Source: Burkholderiales bacterium | Lineage (GTDB): Bacteria > Pseudomonadota > Gammaproteobacteria > Burkholderiales > SHXO01 | Direction: 5' to 3' | Length of the DNA: 64,000 nt | NCBI GenBank assembly: GCA_020854105.1 | Contig: JADZGB010000031.1 | Coordinates: 310,001-374,000 of the forward strand | Part shown: positions 20,193-29,573 of the stretch, piece by piece | Numbering within the stretch: position 1 is the stretch's first letter | Layout of the letters: every line of letters begins with the position of its first letter | Notes under the pieces: model-generated | The model's database searches: none | What the model saw: only the letters and a program-made list of their open reading frames with translations | What the model was told of the DNA's origin: nothing | Position numbers and translations under genes: made by a program

Positions 20193-22439
20193 ATGATAGA
20201 ACGAGTAGGCATTAGCACATTGAAACTGAAGATGAGCATCGGGTCGGGCGCACTGGCGCTGTCCCAGTTGGTCGGTACGCCGCTGCACGCAGAGGAAGCG
20301 TCCGCCCTTGCACCGGAAGTCGTGGTCTCCTCGAGCAGGGTGCGGAGCGAGAACCCATCCGCCACCCGGCTCGGCGCGGACGACCTGACCTCGCCGCCCC
20401 TGGTCACGCGCGATACCGCCCGGCTCCTGCAGGACATCCCGGGCGTTTCCCTGTCCGGCGCCGGCGGGATCTCCAGCCTGCCTGTCATGCAGGGCCTGGC
20501 GGACGACAGGAACCGCATCAGCATCGACGGAATGGACCTGATCTCCTCGTGCGGCAACCACATGAACCCGCCTCTCTCCTACCTGGATCCGGACAGCGTC
20601 GACAGCATCGAGGCCTACACTGGCGCCATCCCGGTCAGTGTCGGCGGCGACAGCATCGGAGGATCGCTCGTAGTGCGCTCGGCCCCGCCGCGCTTTGCCG
20701 ACAGCGCCGAAAAGCCCCTTGTCACCGGCGAACTCGGGACCTTCTATCGATCCAACGGCAATGCGCGTGGCGTTTCCGCCTCCGCGACGCTCGCATCGCG
20801 GCGTGTCAGCCTCGGCTACCGCGGATCGGCCTCCGAGTCGGACAACTACGAGGCAGGCAGTGACTTCAAGCCCGATGCGCTCGCGCAATGGACGGTGGGC
20901 GACGATCACACGATCGAAGGCGACGAAGTCGGATCGTCCTCCTATCGGCTGCACAGTCACGCGCTGGGAATCGCGGTGCGTGGACAGGGGCGGCTGCTGA
21001 GCCTGGATGCTGCCGTGCAGAAGGTGTCGGACCAGGGCTTTCCCAGTCAGCACATGGACATGATGGACAACGAGAGCAGGCGATTCAACGCCGCCTACTC
21101 GCAGGAGTTCGGCTGGGGAACTGTCGACGGGCGCGTCTACCACGAGGCGACCGACCACGAAATGGACTTCGGCGAGGACAAGCTGTACTGGTACGGCATG
21201 GCGCACAACGTGGCCGGCATGCCGATGTTCACGCGCGGCCGCACCTTCGGCGCGGCACTGGATGCCAGGATCGGCCTCAACCCGCGCGATACCCTGCGTG
21301 CCGGCACCGAGTACCAGCGCTATCGCCTGGACGACTACTGGCCGGCCGTGGCCAACTCGATGATGATGTCACCGAATACGTTCCGCAACATCGACGATGG
21401 CCAGCGCGACCGGATCGATGTCTATGCAGAGTGGGAAGCGCAGTGGCGGCCTGCGTGGGCGAGCGTCGCCGGCGTTCGCAGCAGCACCGTGCGCATGGAC
21501 GCCGGCGAGGTACAGGGCTACAACGCCAACCCGATGATGTACGGCAACGACGCCGCCGCATTCAATGCCGCGGACCGCGACGTGACCGACCACAACATCG
21601 ACCTATCCTTCATCGCCCGCTTCACGCCCGGCCCGAGGCACGCGTTCGAGGCAGGTTACGCGCGCAAGACCCGCTCGCCCAGTCTGTACGAACGTTACAC
21701 CTGGTCCACCGACGGCATGGCGATGACCATGAACAACTGGCTCAACGACGGCAACGGCTACGTCGGCGATATATCGCTGAACCCGGAGGTGGCCCACACG
21801 TTCAGCGTGGCCGCTGATCTGCACGATGCCGAGCGCAAGGCGTGGCAGTTCAAGGCGATGGCCTACTACACGCGCGTCAACGACTACATCGACGCGCGCT
21901 GCCTGAACGTCTGCCTGCCTTCGCAGTTCAATTACCTCAAGCTGGTCAACACGGATGCCCGGCTGTACGGAATCGACCTGTCCGGCTTCGCACCGCTCGG
22001 GCGCATCCAGGGCATCGGCGCGTTCACCGGCCGGGCCGTGGTCAGCTACGTCGATGGCGAGGACACCGACTCGGGCGACGGGCTCTACAACATCATGCCG
22101 CTGAACGCGCGCCTCATCGTCGAGCATCGACTCGCGGCCTGGACGAGCAGCGCCGAGCTGGTGCTCGTGCGCGCGAAGAAGGACGGGTCCAACGTACGCA
22201 ACGAGATCGAGACCGGCGGCTACGGACTGCTCCATCTGCGGACCCGTTACACCGTGAAGCACTTGCGCATCGATCTGGGCATCGACAACGTGTTCGACAA
22301 GTTCTACGCACACCCCCTCGGCGGCGCCTACATCGGCCAGGGTGCGACCATGTCCCTGAACGGCGCCGGTGCGCCCTACGGCATCGCCGTGCCGGGGATG
22401 GGGCGGTCGATGTACGTGGCGCTGACCCTGGGGTTCTGA
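20193..22439 (+). CDS. TonB-dependent outer membrane receptor, probable copper (OprC-like)
   Basis: A 748-residue TonB-dependent receptor. After a signal region (to about residue 33) come the plug domain (about 40-160: LLQDIPGVSLSGAGG, SIDGMDLISSCGNHMNPPL, GAIPVSVGGDSIGGSLVV) and a 22-stranded-type barrel ending in aromatic LTLGF. The CGNHMNPPLSYLDP loop closely resembles OprC/NosA-type copper receptors. The barrel is unusually Met/His-rich in loops (QHMDMMDN, HNVAGMPMF, SMMMSP, NPMMYG, DGMAMTMNN), consistent with Cu binding. The upstream DUF2946 gene supports copper. A clear TonB box is not obvious, but VVVSSSRV near residue 40 lies in the right place. Metal specificity is inferred. Confidence 0.82.
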   Translation: MIERVGISTLKLKMSIGSGALALSQLVGTPLHAEEASALAPEVVVSSSRVRSENPSATRLGADDLTSPPLVTRDTARLLQDIPGVSLSGAGGISSLPVMQGLADDRNRISIDGMDLISSCGNHMNPPLSYLDPDSVDSIEAYTGAIPVSVGGDSIGGSLVVRSAPPRFADSAEKPLVTGELGTFYRSNGNARGVSASATLASRRVSLGYRGSASESDNYEAGSDFKPDALAQWTVGDDHTIEGDEVGSSSYRLHSHALGIAVRGQGRLLSLDAAVQKVSDQGFPSQHMDMMDNESRRFNAAYSQEFGWGTVDGRVYHEATDHEMDFGEDKLYWYGMAHNVAGMPMFTRGRTFGAALDARIGLNPRDTLRAGTEYQRYRLDDYWPAVANSMMMSPNTFRNIDDGQRDRIDVYAEWEAQWRPAWASVAGVRSSTVRMDAGEVQGYNANPMMYGNDAAAFNAADRDVTDHNIDLSFIARFTPGPRHAFEAGYARKTRSPSLYERYTWSTDGMAMTMNNWLNDGNGYVGDISLNPEVAHTFSVAADLHDAERKAWQFKAMAYYTRVNDYIDARCLNVCLPSQFNYLKLVNTDARLYGIDLSGFAPLGRIQGIGAFTGRAVVSYVDGEDTDSGDGLYNIMPLNARLIVEHRLAAWTSSAELVLVRAKKDGSNVRNEIETGGYGLLHLRTRYTVKHLRIDLGIDNVFDKFYAHPLGGAYIGQGATMSLNGAGAPYGIAVPGMGRSMYVALTLGF

Positions 22440-22558
22440 GCGTCGAAGCACGATGCGAAAGACGCATGGCGGCGCCGCCTGTCCGGAGCGGCGGACCAGT
22501 ATGATTGCCTGGTCTGCCCGTGCAACCGGCTGCGGCCATCGAAACGGGGGTAACCGAG

Positions 22559-23722
22559 ATGAAGATCACCAAAGTCCAGGCCCTGCACGTCGGCCAGTTC
22601 ATGTTCGCCCGGGTGGAGACCGACGCCGGCATCACCGGATTCGGCGAAGCCGGCACGTGGGGTCACATTCAGGCGGCAGCCGCCTGCATCCAGCGCTTCG
22701 CGGAGTATCTCGAAGGCAAGGATGCGTTCGCCATCGAGCACCACTGGAACGTGATGCACCGCTTCAGCTACTTCACCGGGCTGGCGGAGAACGCGGCGAT
22801 CTCCGCGATCGACATCGCGCTGTGGGACATCAAGGGCAAGGCGCTTAACGTACCGATCCACGAACTGCTCGGCGGTGCCGCCCGCACCAAGGCCCGCATC
22901 TACGGCCACATCTACGAGAGCACCATCGAGAAGATGCTGGTCGAGTGCCAGGCGAAGATGGAGGCGGGCTTCAACGCCTTCGGGCACCTGAATCCGTTCC
23001 TGGACGAAGGCCACGACCAGGTCTACTTCAGGACGCACGTCAGGAAGATGCGCGATGCCATCGACAACACCCGCCGCATGCGCGAGGTGGTGGGGGACCG
23101 CGTCGATCTTCTGATCGAGGTCCACCGGCGGCTCACGCCGGCCGAGGCAATCGTGTTCGCCCGCGGCATCGAGGACACGCACCCGATGTTCATCGAGGAT
23201 CCGATCCGCCCCGAGGGCGTGGATGGCATGGCACGCGTGGCGGAGAAGATCGGGATCCCGATCGCCACCGGCGAGCGCTTCTCGAACATCTACGACTTCC
23301 AGGCCCTGATGGCCCGCGGCGGTGTCGAGTACGCGCGTGTGGACGTGTGCCTGTGCGGCGGAATCACCGGCGCGCGCAAGGTGGCCGCCATCGCGGAAGC
23401 GCATCACGTGCAACTGGTCCCGCACAATCCGCTGTCGCCCATCGGGCTGGCGGCCTGCCTGCAGCTCGACGCGGCGATCCCCAACTTCGCCATCCAGGAA
23501 TACGCTACCGGCTTCGAGGCAGGCATCTTCGAGTCCCGCCCCGAGCACCTCGGCAGCGACATCGTCGACGCGGTTCCGCGGCCGGTGGACGGCTTCGTGG
23601 ACATCCCCGCCGGCCCCGGGCTGGGAATGAACCTGCTGCCCGACGCGCAGAGGATCAGGCCGCCGCTCACCAAGCCGATCTCGATGCGGCCGCACTTCGA
23701 TGGTTTCGTGGTGGATCAGTGA
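22559..23722 (+). CDS. Mandelate racemase / galactonate dehydratase-type enolase-superfamily protein
   Basis: A 387-residue enolase-superfamily enzyme. The N-terminal capping domain is followed by a TIM barrel. Candidate metal ligands are in LLIEVHRRLTPAEA (E and H; the residue corresponding to the usual Asp is Glu), MFIEDPIRPE and ATGERFSN, with a distal PHNPLSPIG histidine. The pattern is closest to the mannonate/galactonate (sugar acid) dehydratase subgroup. Expected chemistry is Mg-dependent dehydration of an acid sugar or hydroxy acid to a 2-keto-3-deoxy product. The ATG at 22559 follows a GGGGG ribosome site. It is downstream of the TonB receptor but separated by 119 bp; the TRAP transporter nearby could import its substrate. 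Confidence 0.8.
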   Translation: MKITKVQALHVGQFMFARVETDAGITGFGEAGTWGHIQAAAACIQRFAEYLEGKDAFAIEHHWNVMHRFSYFTGLAENAAISAIDIALWDIKGKALNVPIHELLGGAARTKARIYGHIYESTIEKMLVECQAKMEAGFNAFGHLNPFLDEGHDQVYFRTHVRKMRDAIDNTRRMREVVGDRVDLLIEVHRRLTPAEAIVFARGIEDTHPMFIEDPIRPEGVDGMARVAEKIGIPIATGERFSNIYDFQALMARGGVEYARVDVCLCGGITGARKVAAIAEAHHVQLVPHNPLSPIGLAACLQLDAAIPNFAIQEYATGFEAGIFESRPEHLGSDIVDAVPRPVDGFVDIPAGPGLGMNLLPDAQRIRPPLTKPISMRPHFDGFVVDQ

Positions 23723-23780
23723 GACGAGAGCGGCCCTGCGGCCGGCCCTCATCCGGATCCGATCGTACGTCCGCCCAGCG

Positions 23781-26084
23781 CTACGCTGCCTGCGCCTCCC
23801 GCATCGCCCGCCACACCCGTTCCGGCGTGGCCGGCATCTCGATGTTCTGCACGCCGAGCGGACGCAGGGCGTCCATCAGCGCATTGATCACCGTCGGCGT
23901 ACCGCCTACCGTGCCCAGTTCACCCACGCCTTTCGCGCCCAGCGGATTGATCTTGCAGGGCGTGGTCTCGTCGGTGAAGGTGGCGATGCTGGGCAGGTCG
24001 TCCGCGCGCGGCAGGCAGTAGTCCATCAGCGAGCCACTCAGAAGCTGGCCGCTGTCCGCGTCGTAGACCGTGTTCTCCAGCAGCGCCTGGCCCACGGCCT
24101 GGGCGATGCCGCCGTGCACCTGGCCGGCGACGATCATCGGGTTGATCACGCGGCCGACGTCATCCATCGTCGTGTACTTGACGATCTGCGTGACGCCGGT
24201 CTCGGGATCCACCTCCAGCTCGCACACGTGGGCGCCGTTCGGCCATGACGGTCCGCCGACCTTCTGCAGCGTCCTGATGGCGATGCGCTTCTCCGGCTGG
24301 CTGGCGGCCAGGTCGAACAGACCGACACTCAGGTCGGTGCCGGCGACCTTGAAGCGGCCATCGGCGTACTCGATGTCGCCGGCCGCGGCCTCGAGCGCAT
24401 TGCCGGCGAGTTCCCGCCCCTTCTCGATCGTCTCCTTCGACGCCGTCAGCATCGCCGAGCCGCCGATGTAGAGCGAGCGGCTGCCCATGCTGCCCAGACC
24501 CTGCGCGACATCGCTGTCACCCTGCACGATCTCGATGCGCTCCGGGTCGATGTCCAGCGTCTCGGACAGGATCTGGATGTAGCTGGTCTCGATGCCCTGC
24601 CCCATCGCCTGCATCGCGGTGTACACCTTCACCTTGCCGTCGGCATCGACATGCAGGTCGATGGTTTCCTCGTGCACCACGCCGGTCCACTCGAGGAAGG
24701 TCGAAATCGCCCGGCCGCGTAGCTTGCCGCCCGCGGCGGACTCCTGCTTGCGCTTATCGTAGCCCTTCCAGTCGGCTGCCTCGAGGATGCGCTCGAGCAT
24801 GTGCGGGAAGCTGCCGCTGTCGAACTTCTCGCCCATCGGCGTCGTGTACGGCATCTGCTCCGGCTGGATCAGGTTGCGCCGGCGCAGTTCGGCCGGGTCC
24901 ATCTTCATCTCGGCTGCCGCCTGGTCCATCAGGCGTTCGACGAGGAAGATGGCTTCCGGACGGCCGGCACCGCGATAGGCGCCCACGATGTTGGTGTTGG
25001 TCAGGAAGGCACGCGCCTTCAGGTGCAGCGCCGGGACGTGATACACGCCGGTGATGACCTTCGGTCCCACCGCCACCACGATCACCGCGCCGGGGCTGCA
25101 GGCGTAGGCGCCGATGTTGCCGAGGATGTCCACGCGGAAGCCGAGGATCCTGCCGTCGGCGTCGAAGGCCATCTCGGCTTCGTTGGTTTGGTCGCGGCCA
25201 TGCGTGCTGGCGAGGAAATCCTCGCTGCGCGTGGCACGCCAGTGCACCGGCCGCCCGAGCTTGCGTGCCGCGTACACGCACACCGCGTCCTCGGCGTAGA
25301 GCATGGTCTTCATACCGAAGCCGCCGCCGACGTCGCCCACACGCACACGCACCTGCTCGGCCGGCACCTTGAAGATGGCCTCCGCCAGGGTTTTCTGCAG
25401 TCCGGCCGGGTTCTGGCAGCTGGTGGTGAGCAGCAGGCGGCCGCTCGACTGGTCGTAGTCGCCGATGCTGCCGCGCGGCTCCATGCTCACCGGCACCAGG
25501 CGCTGGTTGTGGAAGCGGATCTTCGTGACGTGCTTCGCCGAGGCGAAGGCCACGTCGGTCGCGTCCTTCTTGCCGAACTCGGTCTGCGCGGCGATGTTGC
25601 CGAGCGCATCCGCCCACAGCTGCGGTGCGTCCGCCGCCATTGCCTGCTCGATGGTCACCACCACCGGCAGTTCGTCGTAGTCCACCGTCACCTGCTCCAC
25701 CGCGTCGAGCGCCTGCTCGCGGGTGCTGGCGACCACCGCTGCCACCGCCTCGCCGACGAAGCGCACCTCGTCCACGGCGAGCGGATAGTACGGCGGCGCC
25801 GACATCGGTTTGCCGGCAGCATTCATCAGCGCCGTGTTGATGGGAAAGTGTCCGATGCCATCGGCCTTCATCTCCGCGCCGGTGTACACGGCCAGCACGC
25901 CAGGCGCGGATTTCGCGGCCGAGACGTCCATCGCCAGGATGCGCGCATGCGCGTGCGGCGAACGCACGAAGGCCACGTGAACCTCGTTGGGCAGGGACAC
26001 ATCGTCGAGATACTGCCCTGTGCCGGTGAGAAGCCGCTGATCTTCGCGTCGCGTGATGGCCTGGCCGATGCCGAACTTGGTCAT
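23781..26084 (-). CDS. Molybdenum hydroxylase large subunit (xanthine dehydrogenase / form-II CoxL-like)
   Basis: A 767-residue molybdopterin-binding large subunit. Typical segments are GVGDVGGGFGMKT-like (VGDVGGGFGMK, about 249-259), AYRGAGR at 369-375 and the catalytic glutamate in GVGELGTVGG (Glu 722). The AYRGAGR loop is the form-II signature; true CO dehydrogenases have AYRCSFR. It is therefore probably not a CO dehydrogenase but hydroxylates an aldehyde, purine or aromatic heterocycle. The matching small and medium subunits are about 5 kb downstream on the opposite strand (30948-32242), with transporter genes between. The gene is convergent with the enolase-superfamily gene. Confidence 0.88.
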   Translation of the reverse strand: MTKFGIGQAITRREDQRLLTGTGQYLDDVSLPNEVHVAFVRSPHAHARILAMDVSAAKSAPGVLAVYTGAEMKADGIGHFPINTALMNAAGKPMSAPPYYPLAVDEVRFVGEAVAAVVASTREQALDAVEQVTVDYDELPVVVTIEQAMAADAPQLWADALGNIAAQTEFGKKDATDVAFASAKHVTKIRFHNQRLVPVSMEPRGSIGDYDQSSGRLLLTTSCQNPAGLQKTLAEAIFKVPAEQVRVRVGDVGGGFGMKTMLYAEDAVCVYAARKLGRPVHWRATRSEDFLASTHGRDQTNEAEMAFDADGRILGFRVDILGNIGAYACSPGAVIVVAVGPKVITGVYHVPALHLKARAFLTNTNIVGAYRGAGRPEAIFLVERLMDQAAAEMKMDPAELRRRNLIQPEQMPYTTPMGEKFDSGSFPHMLERILEAADWKGYDKRKQESAAGGKLRGRAISTFLEWTGVVHEETIDLHVDADGKVKVYTAMQAMGQGIETSYIQILSETLDIDPERIEIVQGDSDVAQGLGSMGSRSLYIGGSAMLTASKETIEKGRELAGNALEAAAGDIEYADGRFKVAGTDLSVGLFDLAASQPEKRIAIRTLQKVGGPSWPNGAHVCELEVDPETGVTQIVKYTTMDDVGRVINPMIVAGQVHGGIAQAVGQALLENTVYDADSGQLLSGSLMDYCLPRADDLPSIATFTDETTPCKINPLGAKGVGELGTVGGTPTVINALMDALRPLGVQNIEMPATPERVWRAMREAQAA

Positions 26085-26185
26085 GGTGCTTCCTCTATTG
26101 GGATTCGGTCGAGGGATTGGGATGGAGGAATTCTACGGCAGGCAGGCGAGGCCGTCCCGGCGAAGGCAGCCGCGTCACTGCGTCG

Positions 26186-26345
26186 TCCCGGTGCATCCCG
26201 GGACCCAGCGAACAACGAAGGGGCCGTTCTACGGCCTGAATTCCGGCTTTCGCCGGAATGACGAAGGTGGAGAGTTCGACGCAATGACGAAGGTGGAGAT
26301 TTCGCCGCAATGACGAAGGCGGGACATTTGCCGGAACGATGACTT
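26186..26345. repeat. REP-like and short tandem repeats in a 429-bp intergenic gap
   Basis: The gap between the hydroxylase large subunit and the TRAP genes carries ATTCCGGCTTTCGCCGGAAT (perfect arms with a short loop, near 26240). Three degenerate copies of a GCAATGACGAAGGTGGAGA-type unit follow. I see no gene in 26085-26513, which must hold the divergent promoters of the two flanking transcription units. Confidence 0.75.
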
Positions 26346-26513
26346 GCGCCCGAATGACCAAAGAGAAGCTCTCCATGACACGTGGCACGTCCCAGACTGC
26401 CTCGCGAACAGGCATCATGTGGACATGGATCACCGTCACCGTTGCGCCTCGAATCTGTCAAGCGGAGGACCGCCCGAGCGTGAGGCCGGCTCCGGCTCGA
26501 ACGGCTCCGCGCG

Positions 26514-27050
26514 ATGAGTGCTGCCGTCCTGCGCCCCGGCCTCACCGGCCGGGTGTTGCGCCGGCTCTGTCAGGCGTCGGCGGTGATCGGCGGCCTGCTG
26601 CTGATCGCCATCGCATTCGTCACGCTCGCCAGCGTCGCCGGCCGCGTCTTCTGGTCCTCGCCGATCCTCGGTGACGTCGAACTGGTACAGCTCGCCTGCG
26701 CCATCGGGCTCGCCTGCTTCCTCCCGTACACGCAGTGGCAGGGCACCAACATCATGGTGGACTTCTTCACCGCGCGCGCCTCGGCACCGAACAAGCGCCG
26801 CCTCGACGCGCTCGGATCGCTTCTGCTCGCCGCGATGACCGGACTGATCGGCTGGCGCACCGCGGCCGGGGCCATGGCCGCGCACGAGTACGGCGAGACG
26901 TCGATGCTGATGTCGATTCCGATCTGGATTCCCTACGCGCTGATGGTTCCCGGCCTGCTGCTCACTGCGGTGGTGTCCCTCTACATCGCCTGGTGCACGC
27001 TGCGCTTCTCCACGATGACGCAACCCTCACGGGGAGACCCGCGTGAGTAG
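26514..27050 (+). CDS. TRAP transporter small permease (DctQ type)
   Basis: A 178-residue membrane protein with four predicted helices (about residues 22-42, 55-73, 97-118, 141-163). The spacing and the segment FLPYTQWQGTNIMVDFFT are typical of DctQ subunits. It pairs with the large permease encoded immediately downstream, with an 8-bp gene overlap. Together with the DctP-type binding protein they form a Na+-driven uptake system for carboxylates or related acids. The first gene of a three-gene operon in the order Q-M-P. Confidence 0.9.
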   Translation: MSAAVLRPGLTGRVLRRLCQASAVIGGLLLIAIAFVTLASVAGRVFWSSPILGDVELVQLACAIGLACFLPYTQWQGTNIMVDFFTARASAPNKRRLDALGSLLLAAMTGLIGWRTAAGAMAAHEYGETSMLMSIPIWIPYALMVPGLLLTAVVSLYIAWCTLRFSTMTQPSRGDPRE

Positions 27051-28365
27051 TCTGTCGATCGGCATTGCCCTGTTCGGGGGCATGCTGGCGCTGATGGCGC
27101 TGCGCGTGCCAATCGCGGTGGCGATGTTCGCGCCCGGCGCGATCGGCTACGGATTGCTGTCCGGATGCGATCCGCTGCTCGATCACCTGAAGGGCGCCGC
27201 GTTTGGCCGCTTCTCGGTGTACGACCTGTCCGTCATCCCCCTATTCCTGCTCATGGGAGCATTCGCGATGCACGGCGGCCTGTCGAAGGCGCTGTTCGAT
27301 TTCGCCAACGCCCTGCTGGGGCGCTTCCGTGGCGGCATGGCGATGGCCGGCATCCTGGCTAGCGGTGCATTCGGTTCGATCAGCGGATCGTCGGTCGCCA
27401 CCACCGCGACCATCGCCCAGGTCGCGCTGCCCGAGATGCGCCGACTCGACTACTCGGGGCGCCTGGCCACGGCCTCGCTCGCGGCGGGCGGCACGCTGGG
27501 GATCCTGCTGCCTCCGTCGGTGACGCTGATGATCTACGCCATCCTGACCGAACAGAACATCGCGAAGCTGTTCCTCGCCGCCTACATCCCCGGCGCCATC
27601 GCCGCCCTCGGCTACATCCTGGCCATCGCGGTCACCGTGCGCATGTATCCCGAGCACGCACCGAAGGCCGGCACCCGGCGCAGCGAACTGGGACGCAGCC
27701 TGCTGGGCGTCTGGCCGATCGCGGCAGTGTTCCTGGTCGTGTTCGGCGGCATCTACGGCGGCCAGTTCACCCCCGTCGAAGGCGCCTCCATCGGCGCGGT
27801 GATGACCTTCCTCATCGCGCTGCTGCGAGGCGCGCTCACGCCGCACAAGATCGGGCTGAGCCTGCTCTCTACCGCGCAGACCGCCGGAATGCTCTTCATG
27901 ATCTTCCTCGGTGCGGACATGATGAATGCCAGCCTGGCGCTGTCGCGGCTGCCCGGCGAACTGGCGCAGGCGGTGTCCGGCCTCGGCATCCCGCCACTGG
28001 CCGTCCTCGCCGGCATCATGCTGTTCTACGTGGCACTGGGCTGCGTGATGGACGAACTGTCCATGATCATGCTCACCATCCCGGTCGTGTTCCCGGTCAT
28101 CATGGGACTGGACTTCTTCGGCCTGCCGCCCGCCGACAAGGCGCTCTGGTTCGGTATCCTGATCCTGATGGTGGTCGAGATCGGCATGATCTTCCCGCCG
28201 GTGGGTCTGAACGTGTACGTCATGAACGGCCTTGCCAGGGACGTGCCGATGGTGGAAACCTACAAGGGCGTCGTTCCATTCCTGATCTCGGACGCGATCC
28301 GGATGACGCTCCTGATCCTGTTTCCGAGCCTGAGCCTGTGGCTGGTGGGGCAGTTCGGCCGATAG
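27043..28365 (+). CDS. TRAP transporter large permease (DctM type)
   Basis: A 440-residue polytopic protein with twelve or so hydrophobic segments. Family motifs include RVPIAVAMFAPGAIGYG near the start, ASGAFGSISGSSVATTATI (about 107-125), and LPPSVTLMIYAI, with FPPVGLNVYVMNGLA near the C-terminus. Translation begins at GTG (27043), inside the end of the small-permease gene, preceded by GGGGAGAC, so the two are coupled. It is the transport-active elevator subunit. Substrate is set by the DctP protein. Confidence 0.92.
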   Translation: MSSLSIGIALFGGMLALMALRVPIAVAMFAPGAIGYGLLSGCDPLLDHLKGAAFGRFSVYDLSVIPLFLLMGAFAMHGGLSKALFDFANALLGRFRGGMAMAGILASGAFGSISGSSVATTATIAQVALPEMRRLDYSGRLATASLAAGGTLGILLPPSVTLMIYAILTEQNIAKLFLAAYIPGAIAALGYILAIAVTVRMYPEHAPKAGTRRSELGRSLLGVWPIAAVFLVVFGGIYGGQFTPVEGASIGAVMTFLIALLRGALTPHKIGLSLLSTAQTAGMLFMIFLGADMMNASLALSRLPGELAQAVSGLGIPPLAVLAGIMLFYVALGCVMDELSMIMLTIPVVFPVIMGLDFFGLPPADKALWFGILILMVVEIGMIFPPVGLNVYVMNGLARDVPMVETYKGVVPFLISDAIRMTLLILFPSLSLWLVGQFGR

Positions 28366-28393
28366 CCGAACGCGAGAACGTGGAGGAGACGCA

Positions 28394-29428
28394 TTGCCGA
28401 ACAGACTGATTCGCGCCGTCGCGTTGTATGCCGGGCTCCTGCTCGCCGGCACGGTGCACGCGCAGCAGATCGTCCTCAAGGTGCACCACTTCGTGCCGCC
28501 GGGTGCGAACCCGCAGGTCAAGCTCCTCCAGCCGTGGTGCGAGAAGATCGCCAGGGAGTCGAACCACCGGCTCGGGTGCCGGATCTTTCCGGCCATGCAG
28601 CTGGGCGGGACGCCGTCGCAGCTGTTCGACCAGGCGCGCGACGGCGTCGCCGACCTGGTCTGGACGATACCGACCTATGCCGCCGGCCGCTTCTCCAAGG
28701 CCGAGGTGTTCGAGCTGCCGTTCATGGTGCACGACTCGAGGTCCGGCAGCCAGGCGCTGTGGGCCTACGTGCAGAAGAACGCGCTCGACGAGTTCCGGGG
28801 CGTGCGTCCGATCCTGATGCACGTGCACGACGGGTCGGTGTTCCACTTCGCCCGCAAGGAGGTGAAGACGCTGGCCGACCTGCGCGGATTGAAGATCCGG
28901 GCGGCGACGCGCATCAATGCGCGCATGCTCGCGGCGCTGGGCGCAACACCGGTGCAGATGCCGCTGCCACAGGTTGCCGAGGCGCTCTCCAAGGGCGTGA
29001 TCGACGGGGCGATGGTGCCGTGGGAGGGCGTACCCGCGATCAAGCTGCACGAGATCGCCAGATACCACCTGGAGGCGCCGCCTGACGCGCCCCGGTTCTC
29101 CAACTCGATCTTCGTGCTGGCGATGAATCCGGCGAGGTACGACCAGCTGCCGCCTGCGTTGAAGCAAGTCATCGACGCCAACAGCGGCATCGCCGTCTCC
29201 GCCTGGGCCGGGCAGAACGCATTCGAATCGGCGGTCGAGCCCAACCGCAAGCTCGCATTGGACCGCGGCAACGTGGTCAACGTGCTCGGCCGGGAGGAAC
29301 TGGCGAAATGGATCCAGACTGCCGGGAAAGTGGATGAGCTCTGGATGAAGGAAGTCGACGGCAAGGGCGCGAACGGCAGGAGACTCATCGACGAGGCGCG
29401 CGCGCTGATCAGGCAGTACGAACGCTAG
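28394..29428 (+). CDS. TRAP transporter substrate-binding protein (DctP type)
   Basis: A 344-residue periplasmic binding protein with an N-terminal signal peptide (about 1-24, ending TVHAQQ). The family shows in QLFDQARDGVADLVWTIPTY and in LRGLKIRAATRINARMLAALG, where the arginine (about residue 174 in KIRAAT) is the position that contacts a substrate carboxylate in DctP proteins. MVPWEGVPAIKLHEIARYH follows. The start is TTG at 28394, supported by GGAGGAG five bases upstream. The ligand is probably a monocarboxylic or hydroxy/aromatic acid; the neighbouring hydroxylase and dehydratase are candidate consumers. Confidence 0.9.
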   Translation: MPNRLIRAVALYAGLLLAGTVHAQQIVLKVHHFVPPGANPQVKLLQPWCEKIARESNHRLGCRIFPAMQLGGTPSQLFDQARDGVADLVWTIPTYAAGRFSKAEVFELPFMVHDSRSGSQALWAYVQKNALDEFRGVRPILMHVHDGSVFHFARKEVKTLADLRGLKIRAATRINARMLAALGATPVQMPLPQVAEALSKGVIDGAMVPWEGVPAIKLHEIARYHLEAPPDAPRFSNSIFVLAMNPARYDQLPPALKQVIDANSGIAVSAWAGQNAFESAVEPNRKLALDRGNVVNVLGREELAKWIQTAGKVDELWMKEVDGKGANGRRLIDEARALIRQYER

Positions 29429-29444
29429 TCGGGAGTACACGCGC

Positions 29445-29573
29445 ATGGCTGCATCGACATCGGATCTGCTGCACCCGCCGTACCACGGCTCGGCCGGGCG
29501 GGCGCCGATCATGTCGGGCGCGAATCGCAGCCGGCTCGACCGCGACAGTGCCCGAGAACCATGCCGTCGCTAG
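29445..29573 (+). CDS. Possible 42-aa leader ORF overlapping the MFS gene
   Basis: An ATG at 29445 opens a 42-codon frame that ends inside the first codons of the MFS gene (13-bp overlap). The product (starting MAASTSDLLHPPYHGSAGRA) has no recognisable domain, though its C-terminal half weakly recalls the N-terminal edge of NADH pyrophosphatases, so a gene remnant is possible. It may only serve translational coupling. Low confidence. Confidence 0.25.
   Translation: MAASTSDLLHPPYHGSAGRAPIMSGANRSRLDRDSAREPCRR

Noticed and set aside
23781..26084. Calling the molybdenum hydroxylase a carbon monoxide dehydrogenase
   Set aside because: The active-site loop is AYRGAGR (form II), lacking the Cys of AYRCSFR needed for the Mo-Cu CO site.
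26085..26513. A small gene in the 429-bp gap before the TRAP operon
   Set aside because: Open frames there are built from REP-like repeat DNA and show no recognisable domain or convincing ribosome site.
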